NCBI GenBank assembly: GCA_030441535.1
Contig: JAUJFZ010000005.1
Coordinates: 1 to 64,000 of the forward strand
Length of the DNA: 64,000 nt
DNA from: Betaproteobacteria bacterium LSUCC0117
Lineage (GTDB): Bacteria; Pseudomonadota; Gammaproteobacteria; Burkholderiales; Burkholderiaceae_C
Reading direction: 5' to 3'
Shown: positions 8,630 through 17,922 of the stretch, piece by piece
Position numbering within the stretch: the stretch's first letter is position 1
Layout of the letters: the number at the start of each line of letters is the position of its first letter
The notes under the pieces: model-generated
The model's database searches: none
Seen by the model: the letters and a program-made list of their open reading frames with translations, nothing else
What the model was told of the DNA's origin: nothing
Made by a program: the position numbers and the translations under genes

Positions 8630-9406
8630 ATGGATAACGCCCTCCCTTCTTCCCCTACGACACGCCGAGTCATGTTGATCACAGGTGGCAGCCGCGGCAT
8701 CGGGGCTGCCACCGCGGTCTTGGCAGCAAAAGCGGGCTACGCGGTCGCCATCAACTACCGTGACAACGCACAAGCGGCGGCAGAAACCGCCAATGCGGTT
8801 GAAGCCGCTGGCGGTGAGGCCTGGTGCGTTCAAGCAGACGTGGCAAATGAGTCTGACATCATGGCGATGTTTGCGGCACTGGATGCCCGCTTTGGACGTC
8901 TTGACGTGTTGGTCAATAACGCGGGGGTCGTCGACAAGAAAGCGCGCGTACAAGACATGACCGCTGAGCGTTTGACCCGGATGTTCACAGTCAACACGAT
9001 CAGTACTTTTTTGTGCTGCCGCGAGGCTGTGAAACGCATGAGTACCGAGTTGGGCAAAAACGGCGGCTCCATCATCAATGTTTCCAGCGCAGCCGCTCGC
9101 CTAGGCAGTGCCAACCAATACGTTGACTACGCAGCCTCAAAAGGCGCCATGGATGTATTAACGATCGGATTGGCACAGGAGGTGGCGGCCGCAGGCATTC
9201 GCGTCAATGCCGTTCGTCCAGGGTTGATCGACACCGAAATACATGCCTCTGGCGGTTTGCCGAACCGCGTCAACGACCTTGCAGCGACGGTTCCCATGGG
9301 TCGCGGTGGCAGCGCGACCGAAGTTGCAGAAGTTATTTTGTGGCTCGCTTCAGATCAGGCCAGTTACACGACCATGTCATTCATTGACGTGTCGGGTGGC
9401 CGCTGA
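8630..9406 (+). CDS. SDR family oxidoreductase
   Basis: 258-aa short-chain dehydrogenase/reductase using NAD(P)H. The cofactor motif is TGGSRGIGAA (residues 18-27), the NNAG motif follows near 95, the catalytic serine is in INVSSAAARLG and the YxxxK is YAASK near 166. The resemblance is to glucose 1-dehydrogenase and FabG-like enzymes, but the substrate cannot be assigned. The ATG at 8630 has no clear Shine-Dalgarno. It follows hemB by 23 nt and precedes radA by 2 nt, so it is very likely in one operon with radA. Confidence 0.88.
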   Translation: MDNALPSSPTTRRVMLITGGSRGIGAATAVLAAKAGYAVAINYRDNAQAAAETANAVEAAGGEAWCVQADVANESDIMAMFAALDARFGRLDVLVNNAGVVDKKARVQDMTAERLTRMFTVNTISTFLCCREAVKRMSTELGKNGGSIINVSSAAARLGSANQYVDYAASKGAMDVLTIGLAQEVAAAGIRVNAVRPGLIDTEIHASGGLPNRVNDLAATVPMGRGGSATEVAEVILWLASDQASYTTMSFIDVSGGR

Positions 9407-9408
9407 GC

Positions 9409-10788
9409 ATGGCTAAAGAAAAGACTCATTACGTTTGTCAAGCGTGCGGGGGATCGAGCTCCAAGTGGTTGGGGAAATGCCCCGACTGCGGCGCGTGGAA
9501 TAGTCTCATCGAATCCACCGTCACCGAAGCAGCTGGCGCCGGTAAAAACCGCTTTCAAAGCCTCGCCGCCCCTCAACCTGTCGCCAACTTGTCGGATATC
9601 GAGGCAAAAGATTTTGCCCGTCTGCCCACCACGCTCGACGAACTCGACCGGGTCTTGGGCGGTGGTTTGGTCGATGGCGGCGTCGTGCTCATTGGCGGCG
9701 ACCCGGGAATCGGTAAGTCCACCCTTTTGCTACAAGCTCTGCACATCATCAGCTTGCACAACCCGACGCTTTACGTCAGCGGGGAAGAGTCGGGCGCGCA
9801 AATCGCTATGCGTGCACGGCGCTTGGGTTTGGACCAAACGCAAGTTCGCGTTCTGGCTGAAATCTCTCTGGAGCGCATCGTAGCGACCGTTCAGGCAGAG
9901 CGCCCACGCGTCTGCGTCATCGATTCCATTCAAACCATTTACACGGAGGCCCTCACCTCCGCGCCCGGTTCAGTCGCACAGATCCGCGAATGCGCCGCTC
10001 ATCTCACGCGCTTGGCCAAGGCCACCGGGGTGACCGTCATTCTGGTTGGTCACGTCACCAAAGAAGGCGCGCTGGCAGGACCCCGCGTGCTCGAACACAT
10101 GGTCGACACGGTGCTTTACTTCGAGGGCGATACCCACTCGAGTTTTCGCTTGGTGCGTGCGATCAAAAACCGATTCGGTGCCGTCAACGAAATCGGCGTT
10201 TTCGCCATGACCGAACGCGGCCTCAAAGGCGTTGCCAACCCCAGCGCGATCTTCCTCAACCAGCATCCCCAGCCAGTTCCGGGGTCGTGCGTTTTAATCA
10301 CACTTGAAGGCAGCCGACCCCTGTTGGTTGAGATTCAAGCGCTGGTCGACAGCGGCGGACCCAGCCCGCGGCGTCTGAGCGTGGGCCTTGAGCGAGACCG
10401 CTTGGCTATGCTTCTGGCGGTCTCACATCGTCATGCAGGTGTCTCTTGTGCAGACCAAGATGTATTTGTGAATGCCGTTGGTGGCGTACGCATCAGCGAG
10501 CCGGCGGCCGACCTAGCTGTTTTACTGGCCATTCAAAGTAGCTTGCGTGCGCTGCCCCTACCCAAAGGCTTTGTTGCGTTTGGTGAGGTGGGTTTAGCCG
10601 GAGAAATTCGCCCCGCACCTCGTGGCCAAGAGCGCCTGAAAGAGGCCGCCAAACTCGGATTTGAAACCGCCATCGTGCCCAAAGCCAACGCACCCAAAAA
10701 GAACGACCCAGCTTTCAAAGGCCTCACGATCCACGCCGTCGATCGTGTCGAGGAGGCCTTGAGTTGGGTACGAAGCCTGCGCGATTGA
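9409..10788 (+). CDS. radA: DNA repair protein RadA
   Basis: Branch-migration helicase that helps RecA in recombination; 459 aa, the usual length. The N-terminal zinc finger uses C10, C13, C24 and C27; Walker A is GDPGIGKST (97-105); the RadA-specific KNRFG motif is at about residue 252; and a Lon-protease-like C-terminal domain without the catalytic dyad covers roughly residues 280-459. It starts 2 nt after the SDR stop codon, which suggests translational coupling. uppS follows after 21 nt. Confidence 0.97.
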   Translation: MAKEKTHYVCQACGGSSSKWLGKCPDCGAWNSLIESTVTEAAGAGKNRFQSLAAPQPVANLSDIEAKDFARLPTTLDELDRVLGGGLVDGGVVLIGGDPGIGKSTLLLQALHIISLHNPTLYVSGEESGAQIAMRARRLGLDQTQVRVLAEISLERIVATVQAERPRVCVIDSIQTIYTEALTSAPGSVAQIRECAAHLTRLAKATGVTVILVGHVTKEGALAGPRVLEHMVDTVLYFEGDTHSSFRLVRAIKNRFGAVNEIGVFAMTERGLKGVANPSAIFLNQHPQPVPGSCVLITLEGSRPLLVEIQALVDSGGPSPRRLSVGLERDRLAMLLAVSHRHAGVSCADQDVFVNAVGGVRISEPAADLAVLLAIQSSLRALPLPKGFVAFGEVGLAGEIRPAPRGQERLKEAAKLGFETAIVPKANAPKKNDPAFKGLTIHAVDRVEEALSWVRSLRD

Positions 10789-10809
10789 ACCACGCTTACC
10801 GCTTAAACT

Positions 10810-11577
10810 ATGTCGATGGCCCCGACTCACGCCCCCTCCGCACAACACATCGCATTCATCATGGATGGCAATGGGCGTTGGGCAAAGAAGCGTTTACTGC
10901 CTCGTGCGGCAGGCCACGCCAAGGGTGCGGCACAAGTCAGGCAGATTATTGAGGCCTGTGCCGAACGCAACGTCCGCTACGTCACCCTTTACGCCTTCAG
11001 CACTGAAAATTGGGCCCGCCCCAGTGACGAAGTCAGCGCTCTGATGAGCCTTTTTTTAAAGTACCTGCAAAGCGAAGTTCGGACCATGCGGGACAATGGT
11101 ATTCGGTTACGCGTCTTTGGCGATCGGACGGCCTTCTCTGATGAAATTCAAGCCGCCATCGCGCTCGCTGAGAGCAGCACGGCGGGCAATGACCGTCTGC
11201 ACTTGAGCGTCGCCGCAAATTACGGCGGTCGCGCTGAAATGATCCAAGCAGTGCAGACTTGGATGGCCGCCAACCCCGATGCCACCCCACACGACTTTGA
11301 CGAACGAGCCATCGAAGCCCACCTGTACACCACTGATGTACCCCCCCCTGACCTGCTGATTCGTACCGGTGGCGAGTGCCGCATCAGCAACTTTTTATTG
11401 TGGCAAACAGCCTACACGGAGCTGTATTTCACAGACACCCTCTGGCCCGAGTTTGGGGCAAAGTCGCTCGATAAGGCGTTGGCATGGTTCGCTACCCGCG
11501 AGCGGCGCTTTGGCAAAACCTCCGAGCAGGTGTCGGAAGCCAGCAACCCACAAAAAATTACCTCCGCGCAAGCGTGA
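10810..11577 (+). CDS. uppS: Isoprenyl transferase (undecaprenyl diphosphate synthase)
   Basis: cis-prenyltransferase making undecaprenyl diphosphate, the lipid carrier for peptidoglycan and O-antigen. 255 aa. The catalytic aspartate is D19 in the motif FIMDGNGRWA; the second conserved block is FSTENWARP and the third is RTGGECRISNFLLWQ, where cysteine replaces the common glutamine. The start at MSMAPTHA has no obvious Shine-Dalgarno; the second methionine is an alternative. It lies alone among the usual neighbours: no frr or cdsA follows, which is a departure from the common dxr-cdsA-uppS order. Confidence 0.95.
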   Translation: MSMAPTHAPSAQHIAFIMDGNGRWAKKRLLPRAAGHAKGAAQVRQIIEACAERNVRYVTLYAFSTENWARPSDEVSALMSLFLKYLQSEVRTMRDNGIRLRVFGDRTAFSDEIQAAIALAESSTAGNDRLHLSVAANYGGRAEMIQAVQTWMAANPDATPHDFDERAIEAHLYTTDVPPPDLLIRTGGECRISNFLLWQTAYTELYFTDTLWPEFGAKSLDKALAWFATRERRFGKTSEQVSEASNPQKITSAQA

Positions 11578-11674
11578 TGGCGTTGGAGCGGCTACGGATA
11601 GCCGTAAAATCGAAAAATTAACCACTCGCAAATACCATATTGCGAGCAGCTCAACAGATGACCAAAGGATTGTC

Positions 11675-12613
11675 ATGACAGCATTGCCCCCCACAATGGC
11701 CGACCGCGACGGAAAGATTTGGATGGACGGCGCCATGGTCGACTGGCGCGATGCCAAGATCCACGTACTGACGCACACCCTCCACTATGGTTGCGGCGCA
11801 TTCGAGGGGGTTCGCGCCTACCAAACCGACAAGGGCACTGCGATCTTCCGTTTACAAGAGCACACCGACCGCTTGTTCAACAGCGCGAAGATCTTGCGCA
11901 TGACAATTCCGTTCGCCAAAGAAGAGGTAAACGACGCGCAATGTGCTGTGGTGCGCGAGAACAAATTAAGCTCCGGCTACCTGCGTCCGCTAACCTGGAT
12001 CGGTTCCCGCAAATTGGGTGTCTCACCAAAGGGCAATCAGATCCACCTGATGGTCGCCGCCTGGGAGTGGGGTGCTTACCTCGGTGAAGAGGGCATGAAG
12101 CGTGGTATCCGAGTGAAGACCAGCAGCTACACACGCCATCACGTCAACATCACCATGACCCAAGCGAAGGCGGTGAGCAACTACACCAACAGCATCTTGG
12201 CCAACATGGAAGCCCTTGACGACGGCTACGACGAAGCCCTGTTGCTGGACGCCAGCGGCTTTGTCAGTGAAGGCGCGGGTGAAAACCTATTTGTCGTCAA
12301 AGACGGCGTGATTTATACACCCGACCTGTCGGCTGGCGCCTTGAACGGCATCACCCGCAACACCGTTTTCCACATCGCCAAAGATTTGGGCTTAGAGATC
12401 GTACAAAAGCGCATCACACGTGACGAGGTCTACATTGCCGACGAAGCCTTCTTTACAGGAACCGCCGCTGAAGTGACGCCCATCCGTGAACTCGACCGTT
12501 TGGCGATTGGTCAAGGCAGCCGTGGCCCCATCACTGAAAAGGTACAAGCTGCTTTCTTTGATATCGTCAACGGGCGTAACCCAAAGTATGCCCACTGGCT
12601 GACCTTGGTGTAA
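11675..12613 (+). CDS. ilvE: Branched-chain amino acid aminotransferase
   Basis: PLP-dependent class IV aminotransferase acting on leucine, isoleucine and valine and their 2-oxo acids; 312 aa from the ATG at 11675, which has AAAGGA 6 nt upstream. The first conserved block is the HYGCGAFEGVRAY region; the PLP lysine is in the TQAKAVSNY block and the ligand loop is GFVSEGAGENLFVV. An ATG 7 codons downstream is a possible alternative start. A small zinc-protein gene follows at 41 nt and a glycosyltransferase gene overlaps that. Confidence 0.95.
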   Translation: MTALPPTMADRDGKIWMDGAMVDWRDAKIHVLTHTLHYGCGAFEGVRAYQTDKGTAIFRLQEHTDRLFNSAKILRMTIPFAKEEVNDAQCAVVRENKLSSGYLRPLTWIGSRKLGVSPKGNQIHLMVAAWEWGAYLGEEGMKRGIRVKTSSYTRHHVNITMTQAKAVSNYTNSILANMEALDDGYDEALLLDASGFVSEGAGENLFVVKDGVIYTPDLSAGALNGITRNTVFHIAKDLGLEIVQKRITRDEVYIADEAFFTGTAAEVTPIRELDRLAIGQGSRGPITEKVQAAFFDIVNGRNPKYAHWLTLV

Positions 12614-12654
12614 CGCGTTTCGCATCCTTTTGTAAGCAAGAACCCGAGCCTGTC

Positions 12655-12861
12655 ATGTCTAAAGCTGTCGTCGAACTCCAAGCCACTGATTTAAATGCCA
12701 ATGGCGGCGTGTACTGCCCCAGCCCCGCGGCCAACATGGCATTGTGGAACAGCCACCCCAAGGTGTATCTCGACGTCAGCAAAACGGGTGAAGCTTCTTG
12801 CCCGTACTGCGGAACGCATTACAAACTTGCCCCTGGGGTCGAAGTTCACTCCGGCCATTAA
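12655..12861 (+). CDS. Small zinc-finger domain protein (CHCC type)
   Basis: 68-aa protein with the C-x-H-C-x2-C zinc pattern typical of the CHCC family, related to the NDUFS6 subunit of complex I: YCPSP, then WNSHPKVYLD and finally SCPYCGTHYKL. In Betaproteobacteria it commonly follows ilvE, as here (41 nt). Its bacterial function is not settled. Its TAA overlaps the next gene's ATG as TAATG, which predicts translational coupling. Confidence 0.85.
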   Translation: MSKAVVELQATDLNANGGVYCPSPAANMALWNSHPKVYLDVSKTGEASCPYCGTHYKLAPGVEVHSGH

Positions 12862-13718
12862 TGACGGACACTGCCGCGCTGGCATCCGTCACCATCGTGG
12901 TGGTGACCTATCAAAGCGCGCACTGCCTCGCGCGTCTAGGCGCCCTGTTGGGAAAAGCCCCGAATGTGGTGGTTGTCGACAACGCCAGTACCGATGGTAC
13001 GGCGGCGGCAGTCGCGCAACATCTACCGCAGGCGCAGCTGATTCATAACAGGCACAACACAGGTTTCGGTGCGGCCAACAACGCGGGGCTGGCTGAGGTC
13101 CGAACGCCATACGCGCTGCTACTGAACCCCGACTGTGAAGTCACGACAGACGCCATATCAGCGTTGCATGCAGCCCAGCAACGCTTCCCAGAAGCAGGCA
13201 TGTTGGCGCCACAGATCATTGATGGCAACGGTCTACCTGAAATCAACTACCGCTGGCCAAGCACCCTTTGGCGCAGCAAAGGCCCAGGCGCAACTGGGCC
13301 CTGTTGTGTGGGTTTTTTATGTGGTGCCATCATTTGGTTAAATCTTTCGAAAACCCGTCCGCTGGGCCACTTCGACACCCACTTTTTCCTGTACTACGAG
13401 GACGACGACCTCACCCTGCGGACATTTAACCAAACCATCCCGATGGTGGTGATCCCCAGCATCACGGCGCGGCACCGGTCGCGCGGATCGGTTAAGGGAA
13501 AGGCGCCGCTTAAAGCAGAGTACCTGCGCGGTTTCCACCACGCGCGGTCCAAAATTCAATTCACAGCCAAGCACGTGAGCCCCGCGGCGGCGCGGCACCT
13601 CCAGCTGAAAACCTGGGGCCTGGCCGTAATCTCCCTCGGGCTGAGGCTGTTGTGGCCATCACCGCAGCACCTCGCCCGTAATTGGGGTCGGGTCGTGGCA
13701 CTGAGTCGAACTATCTAA
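12861..13718 (+). CDS. Family 2 glycosyltransferase (rhamnosyltransferase-like)
   Basis: 285-aa GT-A fold glycosyltransferase. The nucleotide-binding start is VTIVVVTYQSAHCLARL and the metal-associated region is LLLNPDCEV, with a later FFLYYEDDDLTLR segment that is typical of rhamnosyltransferase-like family 2 enzymes. A short hydrophobic region follows near the C-terminus. The acceptor is unknown; cell-surface polysaccharide is likely. The ATG at 12861 overlaps the stop of the zinc-protein gene (TAATG). It ends about 150 nt before an AT-rich promoter region. Confidence 0.85.
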   Translation: MTDTAALASVTIVVVTYQSAHCLARLGALLGKAPNVVVVDNASTDGTAAAVAQHLPQAQLIHNRHNTGFGAANNAGLAEVRTPYALLLNPDCEVTTDAISALHAAQQRFPEAGMLAPQIIDGNGLPEINYRWPSTLWRSKGPGATGPCCVGFLCGAIIWLNLSKTRPLGHFDTHFFLYYEDDDLTLRTFNQTIPMVVIPSITARHRSRGSVKGKAPLKAEYLRGFHHARSKIQFTAKHVSPAAARHLQLKTWGLAVISLGLRLLWPSPQHLARNWGRVVALSRTI

Positions 13719-13799
13719 TAGGTGACTCGACAAGACGTGCCGCAATGGTGCATAGTTGCTAAAACCCGATCAATGTGAGATCATCATCTAAACAATAAG

Positions 13800-13857
13800 C
13801 TTCGGTATATGCCATATAAACTAATTTATACCATATTGAAGAACTATAGTTTTATAG
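13800..13857 (+). promoter_or_regulatory. AT-rich operator candidates before the MarR-like gene
   Basis: Two inverted repeats: CTTC-GGTATA (13800-13809) with TATACC and GAAG (13827-13841), and CTATA-gttt-TATAG (13844-13857), the second about 10 nt before the MarR-like start codon. The whole 149-nt spacer is distinctly AT-rich against its surroundings. Autoregulation by the downstream regulator is an inference from the usual behaviour of the family. Confidence 0.45.
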
Positions 13858-13867
13858 AGCATCAAAT

Positions 13868-14233
13868 ATGAACCAAAAAGCTTCGCCCTTAGCTACCGCC
13901 TATCTGCGCTTCTTACAACTAGCGAAGGCGGTTGACAGCACCCCCAACCGACCATCGCTCGATGCAAATGAGAGCGCGCTGCTAGATGCCCTAGCGGTTC
14001 ACTGGTTTGCGGGTTCGCCCCTGACTGTCATGCAGGCGATGGGATTAGCCCGGTTGGGATCGCCCGCCACGGTTCACCGACGGATCGCTCGCTTGCGCAA
14101 AATCGGCATGGTCACCACAGACGAAGATGCAAACGACACCCGCATCAAACGCTTGGTTTTAACCCCCGCTGCCGTAGCGCACTTTGAGCACTTGGGCCAA
14201 TCGCTGCAAAACGCATCCGACGCGACCGTCTAA
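13868..14233 (+). CDS. Winged-helix (MarR-like) transcriptional regulator
   Basis: 121-aa winged-helix protein. The recognition helix region is SPATVHRRIARLRK (about 73-88), followed by a wing TTDEDANDTRIKRLVLT, the layout of MarR-type proteins. It lacks the usual long N-terminal and C-terminal helices of full MarR proteins (about 140-150 aa), so dimerisation may differ. The start has no Shine-Dalgarno. Its 3' end overlaps the stop of the convergent histidine kinase gene by 4 nt. Target genes are unknown. Confidence 0.75.
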   Translation: MNQKASPLATAYLRFLQLAKAVDSTPNRPSLDANESALLDALAVHWFAGSPLTVMQAMGLARLGSPATVHRRIARLRKIGMVTTDEDANDTRIKRLVLTPAAVAHFEHLGQSLQNASDATV

Positions 14234-15534
14234 ATAGACCAAACGACCTCAAAAGTCGCTCCCCTGCCGGTCGGGGGTTCAACGCATGCCACGCTTGCCC
14301 CATGGGCATGGGCAATCGTCTTAACAAGGGCCAGCCCTAAGCCGACGCCACCGTCGCGCTCGCTGGCACCGGGCAGCCGGAAAAATGGCTCAAAAATCCG
14401 CTCTCGGTACGCCATGGGTACGCCTGGACCGTTATCGGCAACACGCAACACAACCTGACCTTTAGCGAGGTCGCGTGCCAAGGTGACGCCCACCCTCGGC
14501 GCGGCATCGCCCACCTTGTCGTTTTTCTGCTGCCTGCCATGTCGTATGGCATTTTCAAGCAGGTTACGTATCAGGCGCACCAGCAGTGCCTCGTTTCCCT
14601 TAACCAATACCCCAGACTCCATCTCGGGCTCCAAACCCAATCGCGCGCACTCGATACCCAGCAGCCCTGACAAGTCAACGGGCACGGGGATACCGATACT
14701 TTGAGGGTCATGGTCGAGGCGACTGGCCAGAAGAATTTCGCCAATCAATGCATCCAACTCATCAATACTCTGCGTAATCTCATCGTGCGCCGCGCGACCA
14801 CCCCCATCGGATACTGGGGGTAAAAGTGCCAAACTCATCTTGATGCGAGCTAGGGGCGAGCGTAATTCATGTGACGCATTGGCCAGTAAAGCTTTCCGCG
14901 CAACCGCAGCTGCCTCGACCCGCGCCGCTGAACGATTGAATTGTCTCGCCAAAAATGCCACTTCGTCGTGGCCATCGGTGAGTAAACGAGTCGACAGGTC
15001 ACCTTCTCCCCACGCCTCAACGCCACGCTGTAGGCGTTCGAGACGGGCCGTCAAGCGGCGCACCACGGGGTAAGCCATCAAGGCGACCAGGGCCGTTAGC
15101 GTCAATAACAACGCAATCCAACCCGTCGGCTGCGCCAACCAACGCATCAGTGTTCGCCATAAATCAACGCCAGTAGGTCGGGCATCGCCTCGCGCAAACG
15201 GGGATAACTCAATCGATAGCTGCCGACCATCGGTCAAAGTCAGCTCGAAAAACGGCGGTGGGCGCATGTGATGCGCACTGCCTTGATGGTGATCGTCGTC
15301 GGATGAATCCTCACGCTCGTGGGGTCTGGGGCGTCGAAATTTGGCCTCGCCCACCACTGCACCATCTGGACCGCGCACCACCAACTCGCGGCTTGTGCGA
15401 TCGCTTCGATCGCGGTCGATGTCAACACGCCATAGCGCCGCAATCCCACCCGCTAACACCAGCACCAACGCCAATACGGTCAACCAAATTCGCCAATACA
15501 GACGCTGATACCAATGGGGATTTTGTATGGCCAT
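14230..15534 (-). CDS. Two-component sensor histidine kinase
   Basis: 434 aa. Two membrane segments (about residues 12-32 and 145-165) flank a short periplasmic sensor with the acidic stretch EREDSSDDDHHQG. A HAMP region follows, then the H-box ASHELRSPLARIK, N-box NLLENAIRHG, G1 DNGPGVP and G2 GVGLGLALVK. The histidine- and aspartate-rich sensor loop could bind metal; that is speculation. The start at 15534 has an AGGT 2 nt upstream. It lies 7 nt after the response regulator gene, forming one operon. Confidence 0.92.
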   Translation of the reverse strand: MAIQNPHWYQRLYWRIWLTVLALVLVLAGGIAALWRVDIDRDRSDRTSRELVVRGPDGAVVGEAKFRRPRPHEREDSSDDDHHQGSAHHMRPPPFFELTLTDGRQLSIELSPFARGDARPTGVDLWRTLMRWLAQPTGWIALLLTLTALVALMAYPVVRRLTARLERLQRGVEAWGEGDLSTRLLTDGHDEVAFLARQFNRSAARVEAAAVARKALLANASHELRSPLARIKMSLALLPPVSDGGGRAAHDEITQSIDELDALIGEILLASRLDHDPQSIGIPVPVDLSGLLGIECARLGLEPEMESGVLVKGNEALLVRLIRNLLENAIRHGRQQKNDKVGDAAPRVGVTLARDLAKGQVVLRVADNGPGVPMAYRERIFEPFFRLPGASERDGGVGLGLALVKTIAHAHGASVACVEPPTGRGATFEVVWSI

Positions 15535-15541
15535 ACCTGCG

Positions 15542-16276
15542 TTAGTCCTGCTGTTTGGCAAAGACGTAACCCACGCCACGAACCGTCAAGATACGCTTTG
15601 GATTTTTAATATCAACTTCAATGGCTTGGCGTATGCGGCCGATATGCACATCGATTGAACGGTCAAATGCCTCCAAGTCCTTGCCCCGAACCAGTGCCAT
15701 GATCTGCTCCCGCGTTAGTACCCGACCGGCCCGCTCAGACAGCGCCACCAACAAATCAAACTGGTAGGCCGTCAACTCGCGCAGTACGCCCCCAACGCGA
15801 ACCTCACGCGCGTCTAAGTCCAGCTCCAAACTACCGAACGTCACGCTTCGCTGCCCACCGTCTAAGTTGTAGTCTAAGGGGGTGGTTTCTGCCGCAGTGC
15901 GACGCAAAATTGCACGTAGGCGAGCCAGTAGTTCCCGAGGCTCGAAGGGCTTGGGCAAGTAATCATCGGCTCCCAGCTCCAGCCCCACAATGCGATCCAT
16001 GGGATCACCCTTTGCCGTCAGCATCAGGATTGGCACGTTGGCATAAGCCGCTTGACTGCCACGTATCTGTCTGCAAATAGACAGCCCGTCAGTATCTGGC
16101 AGCATCAGATCAAGCAGCACCACGTCGGGCGTCTCAGCTTGCAAGGTCTCGAAACCAGCCACGCCAGTGTCGGCAACCATGCACAAAAATTCAGATTGCT
16201 CCAAATAGGTTTTAACCATTGCACTCAAGCGATGGTCATCCTCAATCATCAGCAGGCGGTAGGGCGCAGTCGACAT
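15542..16276 (-). CDS. OmpR-family response regulator
   Basis: 244-aa regulator with an N-terminal receiver domain: acidic pocket DDHRLS, phosphoacceptor aspartate in VLLDLMLPD (about residue 55), threonine/serine and lysine in MLTAKGDP. The C-terminal winged helix is of OmpR/PhoB type, with LTAYQFDLLVAL and the recognition helix region RSIDVHIGRIRQAIE. It drives the sensor kinase gene 7 nt downstream. Target genes are unknown; ampG and the M14 peptidase are not adjacent enough to be argued as targets. Confidence 0.95.
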   Translation of the reverse strand: MSTAPYRLLMIEDDHRLSAMVKTYLEQSEFLCMVADTGVAGFETLQAETPDVVLLDLMLPDTDGLSICRQIRGSQAAYANVPILMLTAKGDPMDRIVGLELGADDYLPKPFEPRELLARLRAILRRTAAETTPLDYNLDGGQRSVTFGSLELDLDAREVRVGGVLRELTAYQFDLLVALSERAGRVLTREQIMALVRGKDLEAFDRSIDVHIGRIRQAIEVDIKNPKRILTVRGVGYVFAKQQD

Positions 16277-16354
16277 AGACGTGGCATTTAGAACAGACGG
16301 TCAACCCCAAGCTTAGCGGCTGCGCCGCCCTGAAACATGTCTGTTGCGTAAAGT

Positions 16355-17908
16355 TCAGCGGTCGCTGGACTGGAGTCGTTTGCCCGCCAGTGCAACCAAC
16401 CACAGCACAGGCAGACCAATCAACGTGGTAAACACAAAGAACGCGGGGTAGCCCATCGCATCCACGATACCGCCTGAGTAGCCACCCAAAGTTTTTGGCA
16501 GCAGTGTCATCAACGAACTGAAGATGGCGTATTGCACGGCAGTGAATTGCACATTGGTGAGGCTGGACAAAAACGCCACGAACGCCGCACTGGCAAAACC
16601 AGCAGCCAAATTATCTGCGCTGACCACCGCGTACATCAGGCTCAGGTCATGCCCCACGATGGCCAGCGCGACAAACGCTAAATTCGTGGCGGCCGACAAA
16701 ATCGCTCCCCACATTAACGTGCGCATCACGCCGACACGCGTCGCCACTAAGCCGCCCAAGACGCTCCCGGCAATACCGATGAGCACACCATAGGTTTTTA
16801 CCGCGGTGGCGATTTCGGGTTTGCTAAACCCCATGTCCTGATAGAAGACGTTGGAAATCACACCTAACACAATGTCTGAAATTCGATATAAACCAATCAG
16901 GCCTAAGACCAGCCAAGCCGTCTTCAATCGGTAGCGGGCGAAGAAATCTTTTACTGGCGCCAGCCACGTCTGTTGTGCCAACGCGCCTGGCGCGACACCC
17001 ACTTTCACCAGCAAATACCCCGCGATCAATGCAACGCCCAAGGCCACAAACAAACGAATTGTCTCGACCAACAGGCCAAGCAACGGCCCACTACCGAAAA
17101 CGGCTTTGAATGCGGCAATCTGCTGACCACCGTAAAAGAATGCCGTGATGAAAGCCAGGACTGCCAGCGCAAAAACCAACAGCATGCGGCCATTTTGACC
17201 ACTGGTCAGTTGGTGCTGCTTGGTGTCTCGTGCGGCTACATCGGGTTCATTGATGGTTAGGGTCGTGACGATACCGACCAACATCGTCAAGGCCATCAGA
17301 CCGTAGGTCATTTGCCATGCGCCATAGCTGTAAGCACCCTTGGTTGATCCCAATGCGTCTGCCAGAAACAGCGCACCCGCGCCCGCCACAACCATACCAA
17401 TGCGATAGCCGGCGATGTAGGTTGAAGACATCATGGCCTGCAAATCGACGGGCGCCGATTCAATCCGATAGGCATCGATGACAATATCTTGGGTGGCCGA
17501 AGAGAAGCCCAATAAAACGGCACCCAACGCCATAACGGTGAGCGCATCAACCGCAGACGCTGGGTCCACGCTGGCCATCACCAGAATCGCCACCACGACT
17601 GCAAACTGCGACAGCAACATCCAGCTGCGGCGGCGACCTAACCGCGCCGTGAGCCATGGAATAGGTAATTGGTCGACGAGTGGCGCCCAAATGAACTTGA
17701 ACGAGTAACCCAACGCAGCCCAGCTGAAAAAGGTGACCGCCTTACGCTCCACACCCGCCTCACCGAGCCACAGCGACAGCGAGGAAAAGATAAGCAGAAT
17801 GGGGATACCCGCAGAGAAGCCCAAGAAGAGCATGGTGATCACGCGGGGATGCAACAGCACACTCAAGCCACCGGCGCTTTGCTTGTTGACAGACGAAGCT
17901 GAATCCAT
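16355..17908 (-). CDS. ampG: AmpG-family muropeptide transporter
   Basis: 517-aa inner-membrane major facilitator protein that takes up anhydromuropeptides for cell-wall recycling. The N-terminus has the family hallmarks FLGFSAGIPILLIFSSLS and FSWAALGYSFKFIWAPLVD, followed by the cytoplasmic loop RLGRRRSW. About 14 membrane segments are seen, as expected. AAGGGG lies 8 nt before the ATG. It is isolated from known recycling genes; its neighbour is a metallo-hydrolase gene 15 nt upstream on the same strand. Confidence 0.92.
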   Translation of the reverse strand: MDSASSVNKQSAGGLSVLLHPRVITMLFLGFSAGIPILLIFSSLSLWLGEAGVERKAVTFFSWAALGYSFKFIWAPLVDQLPIPWLTARLGRRRSWMLLSQFAVVVAILVMASVDPASAVDALTVMALGAVLLGFSSATQDIVIDAYRIESAPVDLQAMMSSTYIAGYRIGMVVAGAGALFLADALGSTKGAYSYGAWQMTYGLMALTMLVGIVTTLTINEPDVAARDTKQHQLTSGQNGRMLLVFALAVLAFITAFFYGGQQIAAFKAVFGSGPLLGLLVETIRLFVALGVALIAGYLLVKVGVAPGALAQQTWLAPVKDFFARYRLKTAWLVLGLIGLYRISDIVLGVISNVFYQDMGFSKPEIATAVKTYGVLIGIAGSVLGGLVATRVGVMRTLMWGAILSAATNLAFVALAIVGHDLSLMYAVVSADNLAAGFASAAFVAFLSSLTNVQFTAVQYAIFSSLMTLLPKTLGGYSGGIVDAMGYPAFFVFTTLIGLPVLWLVALAGKRLQSSDR

Positions 17909-17922
17909 GATGAGAACCCCTT

